A DNA stretch of 46,438 nt. Origin: Trueperaceae bacterium (GTDB lineage Bacteria; Deinococcota; Deinococci; Deinococcales; Trueperaceae). The stretch spans positions 1-46,438 of the forward strand of contig JAABRX010000012.1 in NCBI GenBank assembly GCA_011390675.1, written 5' to 3'. The position numbers were made by a program, and so were the translations under genes. Under the pieces are notes generated by a model that was given only the letters and a program-made list of their open reading frames with translations, was not told where the DNA came from and ran no database searches. This document shows, piece after piece, positions 34,117 to 42,818 of this stretch. The stretch's first letter is position 1; each line of letters begins with the position of its first letter.

Positions 34117-35037
34117 TCACCCCGACGCGTCCGCCAGCCCCCAGGCGCGCCGCAGCGCGGGCCGCACGTCGCGCAGGTCGCGCGCGCCGGCGAACTGGCG
34201 CGCGGCCGGGCCGACCGCGACGAGCGGGACCTTCGACCGCGTGTGGCGCGGACCGGTCGCGTCCTCCAGGTTGCCGTGGTCGGACACCACCACCAGCGTC
34301 ACGTCGTCGAGGGCCGACGCCAGGGCGTCCAGCACGGCGTCGAGGCGCGCGACGAGCGCCGTCGCGAGCGTCAGGTCCGCGCGGTGGCCCACCCGGTCGG
34401 TCACCCACGCGTCCAGATAGGTGAGCGGATGGTCGCGCGCGATCGCGACCAGCCCTCGCGCCCACGCGTCGACGGCCACCGCATCGAGGTGCACGCCGCC
34501 CTCGAACCCGAGGTCCGCCGCGACGGCCGCACCGCCGCGGGCGTCGGCTTCGCCGCGCAGGCGCACGCCCGCCGCTCGGGCGGCGACGACGGAGGCCGGG
34601 GGGCGCAGCCGCCGGCGCGCGCCCGCAGGCGCGGCGAGCGCGTCCAGGTAGCGCTGGGGGTAGGCGTTCGCGAGCGCGCCGCCGCCGACGCGGGCGGCGT
34701 CGTGGAAGAGGCCGTCGGCGTCCAGCAGGGCCGCGAGCGTCGGCCCCGGCCACGGGCCGTACGGGCGCCCCATGGCGGCGACCGCATCGAGGCCGGTGAT
34801 CAGGGCGGTCTGACCGGTGGCCGACTGCGGCAGGTGCGCGTGGCCGAAGGTCGCGTCGAGCGCGCCCGCCGCGCGCGCTGCGCCGGCGTCGACGCCATCG
34901 GCGAGCGCGTCGATCCAGCGGGCGCCGGCGAGGGCCGTCAGGGCGGGGGTCGGGGCGCGAGCGAACGGGTTGACCTCGGGGTCGTCGGCGCCCAGACCGA
35001 CGCCGTCGAGGAAGAGCAGCAGGACGGGCTGGCTCAG
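34117..35037 (-). CDS. Phosphopentomutase/alkaline-phosphatase superfamily metalloenzyme
   Basis: A 306-residue protein of the alkaline phosphatase superfamily: N-terminal metal site LLLFLDGVGLGADDP, a nucleophile region SATGQTALITG, and the C-terminal metal site VVVSDHGNLEDATGPRHTRSKVPLVAVG. Superfamily members include phosphoglycerate mutases and phosphopentomutases; the cap domain here is short and the reaction unknown. The family N-terminus fits a start at CTG 35037, which overlaps the trpS stop as CTGA, the same 4-base geometry as the other junctions. No ATG, GTG or TTG is available at a sensible place, so a rare CTG start is likely. Confidence 0.75.
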   Translation of the reverse strand: MSQPVLLLFLDGVGLGADDPEVNPFARAPTPALTALAGARWIDALADGVDAGAARAAGALDATFGHAHLPQSATGQTALITGLDAVAAMGRPYGPWPGPTLAALLDADGLFHDAARVGGGALANAYPQRYLDALAAPAGARRRLRPPASVVAARAAGVRLRGEADARGGAAVAADLGFEGGVHLDAVAVDAWARGLVAIARDHPLTYLDAWVTDRVGHRADLTLATALVARLDAVLDALASALDDVTLVVVSDHGNLEDATGPRHTRSKVPLVAVGPAARQFAGARDLRDVRPALRRAWGLADASG

Positions 35038-36077
35038 GCGCCGACCCCGACCGCCGCCTTGACCCGCGCCAGGGTGGCGGCGGCCGTGCCGCGGGCGCGC
35101 TCGGCGCCGCGCGCCAACAGCGCGTCGAGCTCGGCCGGATCGGCCTGCAGCTCGGCGTACCGCGCCTGGATGGGCGCGAGCGCGTCGACGACGACGGCGA
35201 CGACCGCCTTCTTGAGCGCCCCGTAGCCCTTGCCGTCGACCTCGGCCTCGAGCTCCGCCATCGGACGGCCGTCGAGCACCTGCCAGATGGTGAGCAGGTT
35301 GCGCACGCCGGGCGAGGCCTGCTCGAAGCGGGTCTCGCGCTCCGAGTCGGTGACCGCGCTCATGATCGCCTTGCGGATCGCGTCGGGCGGGTCGAGCAGG
35401 CGCACCGCGTGGCCCGGGCGCTCGTCCGCGATCGACTTGCTCATCTTGACGGTCGGCTCGTCGAGGCCCATGATCCGAGCGCCGCTCTTGGGTACGACCG
35501 CCTTGGGCAGCACGAACACCTCGCCGAACAGGTGGTGGAAGCGGACCGCGATGTCCCGCGTGAGCTCGATGTGCTGCACCTGATCCTCGCCCACGGGCAC
35601 CTCGTCGGTGTCGTAGAGCAGGATGTCCGCCGCCTGCAGCACCGGGTAGTCGAGCAGCCCGGTGCCGATCGACTCGCGCCCGTCGGTCTTGGCCTTGAAC
35701 TGGGTCATGCGCTGGAGCCATCCGAGCGGCGTGACGCAGTTCAGCAGCCACGCGCACTCGGTGTGCTCGGGGACGTGGGATTGGACGAACACGGTCGACG
35801 CCTCGGGGTCCAGGCCGCTCGCGAGGTACATCGCCGCCACCGAGCGGCTGCGGGCGCGCAAGTGGGCAGGGTCGATCGCCTCGGGGATCGTGAGGGCGTG
35901 CAGGTCGACCACGCAGAAGACGTTGTCGCGCTCGTGCTGGCCCGCCACCCACTGGCGCAGCGCGCCCAGGTAGTTGCCGAGGTGGAGGTCGCTGGTGGGC
36001 TGCATGCCCGAGAACACGCGGGGCCGCGGGCCGCGAGGCGGCACGGCACCGATGGGCGGGGCGTCGGAAGGCGTCAT
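35034..36077 (-). CDS. trpS: Tryptophanyl-tRNA synthetase
   Basis: Class I aminoacyl-tRNA synthetase charging tRNA-Trp, 347 residues. The HIGH-type motif appears as HLGNY in FSGMQPTSDLHLGNYLGALRQW, the tryptophan-site region as QAADILLYDTDEVPVGEDQVQHIELTRD, and KMSKS in PTVKMSKSIADERPG. A short Pro-rich N-terminal extension precedes the core. ATG 36077 lies seven bases after TAGACT (leaderless). The stop overlaps the CTG start of the next gene. Confidence 0.97.
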   Translation of the reverse strand: MTPSDAPPIGAVPPRGPRPRVFSGMQPTSDLHLGNYLGALRQWVAGQHERDNVFCVVDLHALTIPEAIDPAHLRARSRSVAAMYLASGLDPEASTVFVQSHVPEHTECAWLLNCVTPLGWLQRMTQFKAKTDGRESIGTGLLDYPVLQAADILLYDTDEVPVGEDQVQHIELTRDIAVRFHHLFGEVFVLPKAVVPKSGARIMGLDEPTVKMSKSIADERPGHAVRLLDPPDAIRKAIMSAVTDSERETRFEQASPGVRNLLTIWQVLDGRPMAELEAEVDGKGYGALKKAVVAVVVDALAPIQARYAELQADPAELDALLARGAERARGTAAATLARVKAAVGVGA

Positions 36078-36084
36078 GGCCGGG

Positions 36085-36090
36085 AGTCTA
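36085..36090 (-). promoter_or_regulatory. Leaderless -10 box of trpS
   Basis: TAGACT on the minus strand, seven bases before ATG 36077. Confidence 0.65.
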
Positions 36091-36134
36091 CCGCGCCCAC
36101 GTCGTTCGGCCGGACGCCCGGCGAGGCCCCGAAG

Positions 36135-36162
36135 GCCGACCCCGCCGCGAGGCGAGGTCGGC
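36135..36162 (-). terminator. Hairpin after the alpha-amylase gene
   Basis: Arms GCCGACCCCGCC (36135-36146) and GGCGAGGTCGGC (36151-36162) pair with one mismatch around a 4-base loop (gcga). It lies just after the amylase stop and before the trpS promoter on the minus strand, so it probably ends the rluB-hpt-peptidase-amylase transcript. No T-run follows. Confidence 0.5.
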
Positions 36163-36164
36163 GC

Positions 36165-37784
36165 TCAGGGCCGGGACACGTACAGGCGCAGGGTCCGCGC
36201 CGGAACGTCGATCGCACCGGTGCGCGAGCCCTCGGCGCCGGCGCCCAGCGCCCGCAGCGCGGAGGGCGCGACCCCGTCGAGCGGCACGTCGACCAGCGCC
36301 ACCTCGACGTCGCGCGCCCCCAGGTTCGCCACCACGAGGACGGGCTCCGCGTCCGGCAGCGTGCGCCAGACCGCCAGCACCGAGCTCGGCAGGTCCGCGA
36401 CCACCTGAACGTCGCCGGCCGCGAGCGCCGGCCACGCGGCGCGCAGCGCGATCGCCTCGCGGTACGCGGCGAGCACCGATCCGGGGTCGCCGCGCTGCGC
36501 CTCCACGCTCACCGACGGGTCGTCGGTGGACGGCGCGATCCAGGGTTCGGCGACCGAGAAGCCGCCGTCGGCGGTGGCGGTCCAGCGCATCGGCGTGCGC
36601 TTCTGACGGTCGTCGTCGCCCGGGCCGTTGGGCATCCCGAGCTCCTCCCCGTAGTACAGGAAGGGCGTCCCCGGCAGCGCCAGGAGCAGCCGACCGAGGA
36701 GCGCCGCGCGGTCCGGGTCGGGGCGCAGGGGCGCTAGGACGCTCGCCGGTCGCAACTGGTCGTGGTTGCTCACGAAGGTGCCGCGGCGCGCGCCCTCGGG
36801 GTAGGCGTCGGCGTTGAGCTGCAGTTGGGCGCGCAGGTCGATCGCGCTGCGCGCTTGGAGCGCGCTGCTCAGGGCACGCCACAGCGGGTAATCGAAGCTC
36901 ATGTCGAGCTGCGCGTCGCGGTGGTACGCCGCGATGGTCGGGGTGGCCGTCCACGTCTCGCCGACGAGGAACGCCCCGGGGTGGCGCGCGCGCAGCCGGG
37001 CGCCGAAGGCGCGCACCCAGGCGACGTTCTCGGGGGCGTTGGCGATGGTGCCGTCGGCCCCCTCGACCACGTGCTGGATCGCGTCGACCCGGAAGCCGTC
37101 GACGCCCAGGTCGAGCCAGAAGGCGGCGACGTCGAGCATCGCCTCGACCACCTCGGGGTTCCGGTGGTCGAGGTCGGGCATCTCGCGCACGAACAGCCCC
37201 AGGTAGCGCGAGCCGTCGCCGGCGTCGTGCCAGGCGTTGCCGCCGAGGGTCCCTTGGGTCGCGGGCGGATCGGTCTCGAAGCGGTACCAGTCGCGGTACG
37301 CCGGGTCGCCCGCGAGGGCCGCCTGGAACCACGGGTGCCGGTCGCTCGTGTGGTTCGCGACCAGGTCGAGCACGACGCGCATGCCGAAGCCGTGCGCGGC
37401 GGCCACGAAGGCGCGGAAGTCGGCGAGGGTGCCGAGCTCGGGGTGGACGGCGCGGTAGTCGGCGACGTCGTACCCGTGGTAGCTGGGGCTGGGGTGGATC
37501 GGCATCAACCACAGGCCGGTGACCCCCAGGTCGGCGAGGTACGGCAGCCGAGCCGTGAGCCCGCGGAAGTCGCCGATGCCGTCGCCGTCGGAATCCTGGA
37601 AGCTGCGGACGAACACCTCGTAGTACACGCCGGCGCCGGGGTCGCGGGTCCAGCGCTCGGCGGGCGCCGGCGCGGTCGCGCCGTAGACGAGCGCCGTCGG
37701 CGGCAGGGTCGCCTGCGCGGCGCCCCATCCGGACGCCAGCAGCAGGGCCGCCAGGAGCGCCACGACGACGCCGGTGCGGGTCAT
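36165..37784 (-). CDS. Secreted alpha-amylase family (GH13) glycosidase
   Basis: A 539-residue protein with an N-terminal signal peptide (VVVALLAALLLASGWGAAQA). The TIM-barrel motifs of GH13 are complete: GVYYEVFVRSFQDSDGDGIGDF, VVLDLVANHTSDRHPWF (region I), GFRVDAIQH with the nucleophile Asp (II), FLVGETW with the acid Glu (III) and FVSNHDQ with the third Asp (IV); a beta-sandwich domain ends the chain. It probably cleaves alpha-glucans or oligosaccharides outside the cytoplasm; whether it is an amylase or an oligo-1,6-glucosidase-like enzyme is uncertain. ATG 37784 overlaps the peptidase stop (ATGA). Confidence 0.9.
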   Translation of the reverse strand: MTRTGVVVALLAALLLASGWGAAQATLPPTALVYGATAPAPAERWTRDPGAGVYYEVFVRSFQDSDGDGIGDFRGLTARLPYLADLGVTGLWLMPIHPSPSYHGYDVADYRAVHPELGTLADFRAFVAAAHGFGMRVVLDLVANHTSDRHPWFQAALAGDPAYRDWYRFETDPPATQGTLGGNAWHDAGDGSRYLGLFVREMPDLDHRNPEVVEAMLDVAAFWLDLGVDGFRVDAIQHVVEGADGTIANAPENVAWVRAFGARLRARHPGAFLVGETWTATPTIAAYHRDAQLDMSFDYPLWRALSSALQARSAIDLRAQLQLNADAYPEGARRGTFVSNHDQLRPASVLAPLRPDPDRAALLGRLLLALPGTPFLYYGEELGMPNGPGDDDRQKRTPMRWTATADGGFSVAEPWIAPSTDDPSVSVEAQRGDPGSVLAAYREAIALRAAWPALAAGDVQVVADLPSSVLAVWRTLPDAEPVLVVANLGARDVEVALVDVPLDGVAPSALRALGAGAEGSRTGAIDVPARTLRLYVSRP

Positions 37785-38947
37785 GGGCGCGCCGCCAGCG
37801 GGTAGCGCTCGCCCACCCAGCGCATGGGGTCGCTGGGGACGCCGTCGACCCGCATCTCCCAGTGCAGGTGGGGCCCGGTCGACAGGCCGGTCGAGCCGAC
37901 GCGCCCGATCACGTCGCCGCGCACGACCACGTCGCCCACCGCCACGTCGATCGCCGACTGATGGAAGTAGAGGCTCGTGACCCCCTGCCCGTGGTCCAGC
38001 ACCACCAGGCCCCCCTTGATCGGGTAGAAACCCGCGACCCGCACCACGCCGTGGTTGGTCGCCAGGATGGGCGTGCCGGTGGGGGCGGCGAGGTCGGCCC
38101 CCTGGTGGTAGCTCACGTTGCCGCCGACGCCGTACCGCCGCGGCGCACCGAAGCCGGACGTGTCGCGCCCCTCGAGCGGCAGCAGGAAGGGCTCGGACCA
38201 CCGCGGCATGTTCGGGACCGCCGCGAACGCGGCGTCGAGCGCGGCCGCCTCGAGCTCGCGCCCCTCGGGCGTGACGACCGCCAGCGTGCTCGCGCTCAAC
38301 TGAAGCAGTTCGATCGGCCGCGGGTTGGCGCGCACGATCAGCTCGCGCTCCTCGACCTGGACCCCGCCGAGGGCGTCGACCAGCCGAAGCTCCAGCCGGC
38401 GCACGCCGGCAGGCGCCTCGAGCGGCACCGAAGCGAGCGCCCACCGCCCATCGGTCGCCGTGTGGAGCCGCAGCGGCACCCCATCCAGGGTGAGCGCCGC
38501 CGACACCACTTCGGTACTCCACGGGTCCGTGGCGGCCGCCCCGACCCATACGGCGAACGCGTCGCCGACCTCGAGCACGTCGGGCGCCTCGAGCGCGACC
38601 GCCGGCGGTCGCAGCGCGACCACCTCGCGGGCGACGGTCGCCGTCAACCCGGACGCGGCCTCGGCGTCGACCTGCACCACCCGCCGCCCGGCGACCGCGA
38701 GCAGCGAGGCACGCAGTTCCGCCGCGACCTCATCGACGACCACGTCGCCGTACCGGAGCGTGAACCGGACGGGGACGTCGGCGGACACGTAGACCTCGAA
38801 CGGGGTGCCCGCCGCGTACGGACCTTCGGGCAGCTCCAGCCACAGCTGGGGCGGATCGGTGTCGCGAAAGGCCCAGCCGACGCCCACGCCCAGGGCCACC
38901 GCGAACACGACCGCCGACACCCCCCAGGCGACGCGCCCGCGCCTCAT
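37781..38947 (-). CDS. M23-family (LytM) peptidase, membrane anchored
   Basis: A 388-residue protein with one N-terminal membrane helix (WGVSAVVFAVALGVGVGWAF), a long beta-rich extracytoplasmic region (about residues 35-250) and a C-terminal M23 peptidase domain. The zinc ligands are visible in YHQGADLAAPTGTPI (HxxxD) and STGPHLHWEMRVDG (HxH), with GLVVLDHGQGVTSLYFH between. Such enzymes cut peptide bridges in peptidoglycan or regulate amidases. ATG 38947 overlaps the hpt stop (ATGA), in an operon with rluB, hpt and an amylase. Confidence 0.92.
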   Translation of the reverse strand: MRRGRVAWGVSAVVFAVALGVGVGWAFRDTDPPQLWLELPEGPYAAGTPFEVYVSADVPVRFTLRYGDVVVDEVAAELRASLLAVAGRRVVQVDAEAASGLTATVAREVVALRPPAVALEAPDVLEVGDAFAVWVGAAATDPWSTEVVSAALTLDGVPLRLHTATDGRWALASVPLEAPAGVRRLELRLVDALGGVQVEERELIVRANPRPIELLQLSASTLAVVTPEGRELEAAALDAAFAAVPNMPRWSEPFLLPLEGRDTSGFGAPRRYGVGGNVSYHQGADLAAPTGTPILATNHGVVRVAGFYPIKGGLVVLDHGQGVTSLYFHQSAIDVAVGDVVVRGDVIGRVGSTGLSTGPHLHWEMRVDGVPSDPMRWVGERYPLAARP

Positions 38948-39507
38948 CCCTCTTCGCCTCCGACCATGCTCGTCACGAACGGCAGGTTGCGGTACCGGTG
39001 GTCGACGTCCAACCCGTAGCCGTACACGAAGGCGTCCTCGATCTCGAACCCCAGGTAATCGACGGGCACCTCGACGAGCCGTCGGGCCGGCTTGGAGAGC
39101 AGCGCCGCGACCTTGACCGAGAGCGGTCCGCGCCCCTCGAGGTACCCGAGCAGGTAGCGCATGGTGAGGCCCGTGTCGACGATGTCCTCGACCAGGATCA
39201 CGTGCTTGCCCTTGAGCGATTGATCGAGGTCCTTCACGAGCCGCACCTCGCCCGACGACTCGGTGCGCGAACCGTAGCTCGAGACCGAGATGAAGTCGAC
39301 CGTGAGCGGGCGATCGATCGCCCGCACCAGGTCGGCCATGAACAAGAACGCGCCGTTGAGCACGCAGATCAGGTGGAGCGGCGCCGCGTCGACGTGGTCG
39401 CGCGCGATCGCCGCGCCGAGCGCTCGGACGCGCGCGGCGATGGCCTCGGCGTCGAGCTGGATGGGGCCGGGGCCGGACGTGAAGACCGTGGGGGCAGCGT
39501 CGCTCAT
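38944..39507 (-). CDS. hpt: Hypoxanthine phosphoribosyltransferase
   Basis: Purine salvage enzyme making IMP or GMP from hypoxanthine or guanine and PRPP. The 187-residue protein contains the PRPP-binding signature VILVEDIVDTGLTMRYLL, the flexible loop region VSSYGSRTESSGEVRLVKDLDQSLKG, VLNGAFLFMADLVR, and the base-binding FEIEDAFVYGYGLDVDHRYRNLPFV. ATG 39507 overlaps the rluB stop (ATGA). Length is normal. Confidence 0.96.
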   Translation of the reverse strand: MSDAAPTVFTSGPGPIQLDAEAIAARVRALGAAIARDHVDAAPLHLICVLNGAFLFMADLVRAIDRPLTVDFISVSSYGSRTESSGEVRLVKDLDQSLKGKHVILVEDIVDTGLTMRYLLGYLEGRGPLSVKVAALLSKPARRLVEVPVDYLGFEIEDAFVYGYGLDVDHRYRNLPFVTSMVGGEEG

Positions 39508-40331
39508 GATTCTTCGCCTCGTTCCGTGCGGCCACGGGATCGTCGCGTGCGGGGCGGCGACGCCGTCCTGGACGACCGCGCGTCGTCGTTCGGAGGAGTA
39601 TACCCGAGGCGCCGCAGGTCCTCGGGACCCAGCTCGCGGTACCCGCCCAAGGGGAGGTCGCCGAGCGCGAAGCCCCCGACGTGGGTGCGCACCAGGCGCT
39701 GGACCGGACGGCCGACGGCGTCGAACATGCGCCGCACCTGACGCTTGCGGCCATCGCCGAGGTCGAGGACCGCGCCGCCCGGCGCCGGGCGGGCGTGGAG
39801 CGCGCGCGCCCGACCGTCGTCGAGCTCGACGCCCTCCTCGAGCCGCCGACAGTCGGCGCGCGCCAGCGCGCCGCCGTCGCACCACACCCGGTAGGTCTTC
39901 GCATGCCCGAAGCGCGGGTGGGTGAGGCGATCGGTGAGCGCCCCGTCGGTCGTCAACAGCAGCAGGCCCTCCGAGTCGAGGTCGAGTCGGCCCACCGGGT
40001 GCAGCCCTGGGACCGTCGGCACCAGGTCGAGCACCGTGCGCCGACCGCGCTCGTCGGCGGCCGTGGTGACGACGCCGGCGGGCTTGTGCAGCGCGAACGT
40101 GCGATGCTCCGTGCGCGCCGCGACCGGGGTCCCGTCGAGCGCCACGCGCTGCCCCGGCGCCACCTTCTGGCCCAGGACCGCGACGACCCCGTCGACGGTC
40201 ACCCGTCCGGCTTCGATCAGCTCCTCCGCCTTGCGGCGGCTGGCGATCCCGGCGCGCGCCAGGAAGCGCTGCAGCCGCTCGGGTGCCGGCGCGTCGGCGG
40301 CTTCGGGGCCCTCGGAGGCGGTGGCGGTCAT
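39504..40331 (-). CDS. rRNA pseudouridine synthase (RluB/RsuA family)
   Basis: Isomerises a uridine in ribosomal RNA. The 275-residue protein begins with an S4 RNA-binding domain (RLQRFLARAGIASRRKAEELIEAGRVTVDG), then HKPAGVVTT and the catalytic motif GRLDLDSEGLLLLTTDG with the essential Asp, and RKRQVRRMFDAVGRPVQRLVR, typical of the RsuA/RluB/E/F branch. A charged, disordered tail of about 40 residues (RSSRTASPPRTRRSRGRTERGEES region) follows the domain. ATG 40331 lies six bases after TGGACT, a weak variant of the leaderless box, and a GAAGG sequence overlaps. First gene of a minus-strand operon; which uridine it modifies is unknown. Confidence 0.93.
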   Translation of the reverse strand: MTATASEGPEAADAPAPERLQRFLARAGIASRRKAEELIEAGRVTVDGVVAVLGQKVAPGQRVALDGTPVAARTEHRTFALHKPAGVVTTAADERGRRTVLDLVPTVPGLHPVGRLDLDSEGLLLLTTDGALTDRLTHPRFGHAKTYRVWCDGGALARADCRRLEEGVELDDGRARALHARPAPGGAVLDLGDGRKRQVRRMFDAVGRPVQRLVRTHVGGFALGDLPLGGYRELGPEDLRRLGYTPPNDDARSSRTASPPRTRRSRGRTERGEES

Positions 40332-40368
40332 GCCTTCAGTCCACCACGAACGCGTGAGGAACGCGTGG

Positions 40369-40374
40369 TAGCGT
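40369..40374 (+). promoter_or_regulatory. Leaderless -10 box of the M29 aminopeptidase gene
   Basis: TAGCGT, five bases before ATG 40380. The start is divergent from rluB (starts 49 bases apart). Confidence 0.6.
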
Positions 40375-40379
40375 CCACC

Positions 40380-41468
40380 ATGCTGCACCCGATGGTCGAG
40401 AAGTACGCCGAGCTGCTCGTCGGCTACTGCACCCGCGTCCAACCCGGCGAACTCGTCGCGATCCACGTCCCGACGTCGGCGATCCCGATGGCGCGCGCGC
40501 TGACGCGCGCGGTGCTGCGCGCCGGCGGCCGCCCCGAGGTCCGCTTGGCGTACCCCGAGTTCCAGGAAGACGTGCTGGAGCTCGCACCCGACGCCTACTT
40601 CGACGCCGAGCCGGTGCTCGACCTCGAAGAGGTCCGGCGCGTCGACGCGTGGATCCGCATCGCCGCCCCGACGAACTCGCGCGCGCTCCAGGCCGCGGAC
40701 AAGGGGCGCATCGCGCGCCTCGCCCGGCAACAGGGTCCCGTGGGCGCCATCCGCGTCGGTCGGACCAAGTGGGTGGGCACGCTCTTCCCCACCGACGCCG
40801 CCGCGCAGGACGCCGGTATGAGCCTCGGCGAATTCGAGGCGTTCGTCTTCGACGCGATGTTCCTGAACGACCCCGATCCCGTCGCCAAGTGGGCGGAGCT
40901 GCGCGCCTTCCAGGCCACCCTCATCGAGCGCTTGGCGCCGGCGCGCGAGGTGCGGATCAAGGGTCCCGGCACCGACCTGCGGCTGTCCGTCGCGGGCCGC
41001 ACCTGGGTGAACTCGGACGGCCGCAAGAACATGCCCTCCGGCGAGGTCTTCACCGGACCGCACGAGGACAGCGCCGAGGGTACGGTCTTCTTCGACCTGC
41101 CGAGCTCGGTCTCGGGCAGCGTCGTGCGCGGCGTGCGCATGCGCTTCGAGGCCGGCAAGGTGGTCGAGGCGAGCGCGGAGGAGGGCGACGACCTGCTGCA
41201 GGCGCAGCTCGAGGCCGATCCGGGCGCCCGCTTCCTGGGCGAGCTCGGCATCGGCACCAACTTCCGGATCCTGAAGCCGATCCTGAACACCCTCTACGAC
41301 GAGAAGATCGGCGGCACCGTGCACCTGGCGCTCGGCCGCTCCTACGCCGAGACCGGCGGCACCAACGAGAGCGCGATCCACTGGGACCTGATCAAGGACC
41401 TGCGCACGGGCGGTGAGCTCCTGGTCGACGGCGAACCGCTCCAGCGCGACGGGCGCTTCCTGGTGTGA
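40380..41468 (+). CDS. Aminopeptidase, M29 (thermophilic metalloprotease) family
   Basis: Cytoplasmic metallo-aminopeptidase of 362 residues, like AmpT/AmpS. Family features are MVEKYAELLVGYCTRVQPGELVAIH at the start, NMPSGEVFTGPHEDSAEG with the metal-binding Glu, FEAGKVVEASAEEGDDLL, FLGELGIGTNF and ALGRSYAETGGTNESAIHWDLIKDL with late His and Asp ligands. ATG 40380 is supported by both the homologous N-terminus and the TAGCGT box; upstream in-frame starts lie inside rluB on the other strand. It overlaps the MFS gene by GTGA. Confidence 0.95.
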   Translation: MLHPMVEKYAELLVGYCTRVQPGELVAIHVPTSAIPMARALTRAVLRAGGRPEVRLAYPEFQEDVLELAPDAYFDAEPVLDLEEVRRVDAWIRIAAPTNSRALQAADKGRIARLARQQGPVGAIRVGRTKWVGTLFPTDAAAQDAGMSLGEFEAFVFDAMFLNDPDPVAKWAELRAFQATLIERLAPAREVRIKGPGTDLRLSVAGRTWVNSDGRKNMPSGEVFTGPHEDSAEGTVFFDLPSSVSGSVVRGVRMRFEAGKVVEASAEEGDDLLQAQLEADPGARFLGELGIGTNFRILKPILNTLYDEKIGGTVHLALGRSYAETGGTNESAIHWDLIKDLRTGGELLVDGEPLQRDGRFLV

Positions 41469-42730
41469 GCACGCGTCCGGCAGGGGCCGCGACCGGCGCG
41501 ACCGCCCCGGCCGTGCCGATGCGCAAGATCGCCGCGATCGGCGCCGGCTTCTTCGGCATCACCGTCGTGTGGAGCGTCTACAACGCGTACGTCCCGCTCC
41601 TGCTGGCGCGCTTCGTCGACTCCGCCGCGCTCCGGGGCGCCGTCATGGGGCTCGACAACCTGCTCGCCCTGCTCCTGATCCCGCTGGTCGGCGCCTGGTC
41701 GGACCGGGTCGACGGACCGCTGGGGCGCCGACTCCCCTTCGTGGTCGTGGGCATGCCGGTGGCGGCGCTCGCGTTCGCCCTGCTGCCCTTCTCGGCGACC
41801 GCCTTCTGGACGCTCATCGCCACGGACATCGTGTTCCTGGTGGCCATGACCGTGCTGCGCGCACCGGTGATCGCGCTGATGCCCGACCACGTGGCGCCGG
41901 AGCGGCGCTCCACCGCGAACGGCATGATCAACCTGATGGGCGGGGTCGGGGGACTCGTCGCCTTCTTCGCCCTCGCACCGCTGTACGACCTGGGTCCGTG
42001 GCTCCCCTTCGCGGTCGCCGGGGCGCTGCTGCTGGTGGCGGTCGTGGTGCTGGGGCGCGCCGCCGACCGGCATCCGGCGTTCGTCGCCGAGGGCTCGGGC
42101 ACCGAGGACGCCGCTCCGCTCGCGGCGCTCGTGCGCGACGTCCGACGGCTGCTCCGCGACCCGGACGCGCGCGGCGCTCGGTGGGCGCTCGTGGCGATCT
42201 TCTTGTACTTCATCGGGTTCGCGGGCGTCGAAGCGCAGTTCACGACCTACGCGGTGGGGGCGCTGGGCGTGAGCGGCGGGCTCGCCGGCGTGCTCCTCGG
42301 CGCGTTCTCGCTCGCGTTCGTCGCGGCGTCGCTCCCTGCCGGTCTGCTCGGCACCCGGCTCGGCAAGGCGCGCGTGATGGGGTTGGGGCTCGCGGCGCTG
42401 CCGGTGCTCTTCCTCACGCTCGCGGTGGTCCGGTCGGTGCCGCTGACCGCGGCCGTCCTGGTGCTCGCCGGAGCGGCGTGGGCGCTGGTGAACGTGCAGG
42501 CGTACCCGCTCGTCGCCGACCTGGGCGGGCGCGACCGCATCGGCTTCTTCACGGGGCTCTACTACCTGTTCAGCATGGGCGCGGCGGTGCTCGCGCCGGC
42601 GCTGGCCGGAGCGGCGATGGACGCCTTCGGCCTCTCGGCGCTCTTCCCGGTGGCGGCGGCCGGCATGCTCGCCGGCGCCGTGGCGCTCGCGCGGGCCCGG
42701 CGCCTGGGCGTCGACTCGGCGCGCGCCTGA
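41465..42730 (+). CDS. MFS transporter, SLC45/GPH-like
   Basis: A 421-residue membrane transporter with about twelve hydrophobic helices. Near helix 2-3 the loop GAWSDRVDGPLGRRLPFVVVGMP is the MFS A-motif in the form found in SLC45 and GPH-type sugar transporters, and ANGMINLMGGVGGLVAFF and FFTGLYYLFSMGAAVLAP resemble those families. The substrate may be a disaccharide but this is inference. GTG 41465 overlaps the aminopeptidase stop (GTGA). A short N-terminal Ala/Thr/Pro extension precedes helix 1. Confidence 0.85.
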   Translation: MSTRPAGAATGATAPAVPMRKIAAIGAGFFGITVVWSVYNAYVPLLLARFVDSAALRGAVMGLDNLLALLLIPLVGAWSDRVDGPLGRRLPFVVVGMPVAALAFALLPFSATAFWTLIATDIVFLVAMTVLRAPVIALMPDHVAPERRSTANGMINLMGGVGGLVAFFALAPLYDLGPWLPFAVAGALLLVAVVVLGRAADRHPAFVAEGSGTEDAAPLAALVRDVRRLLRDPDARGARWALVAIFLYFIGFAGVEAQFTTYAVGALGVSGGLAGVLLGAFSLAFVAASLPAGLLGTRLGKARVMGLGLAALPVLFLTLAVVRSVPLTAAVLVLAGAAWALVNVQAYPLVADLGGRDRIGFFTGLYYLFSMGAAVLAPALAGAAMDAFGLSALFPVAAAGMLAGAVALARARRLGVDSARA

Positions 42731-42744
42731 GCGGCTCCGACCCC

Positions 42745-42774
42745 TTGCCACGCCCACGGCCGCCCAGGTACACT
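42745..42774 (+). promoter_or_regulatory. Promoter of tRNA-Leu
   Basis: TTGCCA (42745-42750), an 18-base spacer and TACACT (42769-42774). Transcription would start near 42781, giving a 5' leader of about 77 bases before the tRNA. Confidence 0.65.
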
Positions 42775-42818
42775 CACGGACGCGCCGTCGCCTGAACGGC
42801 GCCGCGGGTCCGCCCGCG

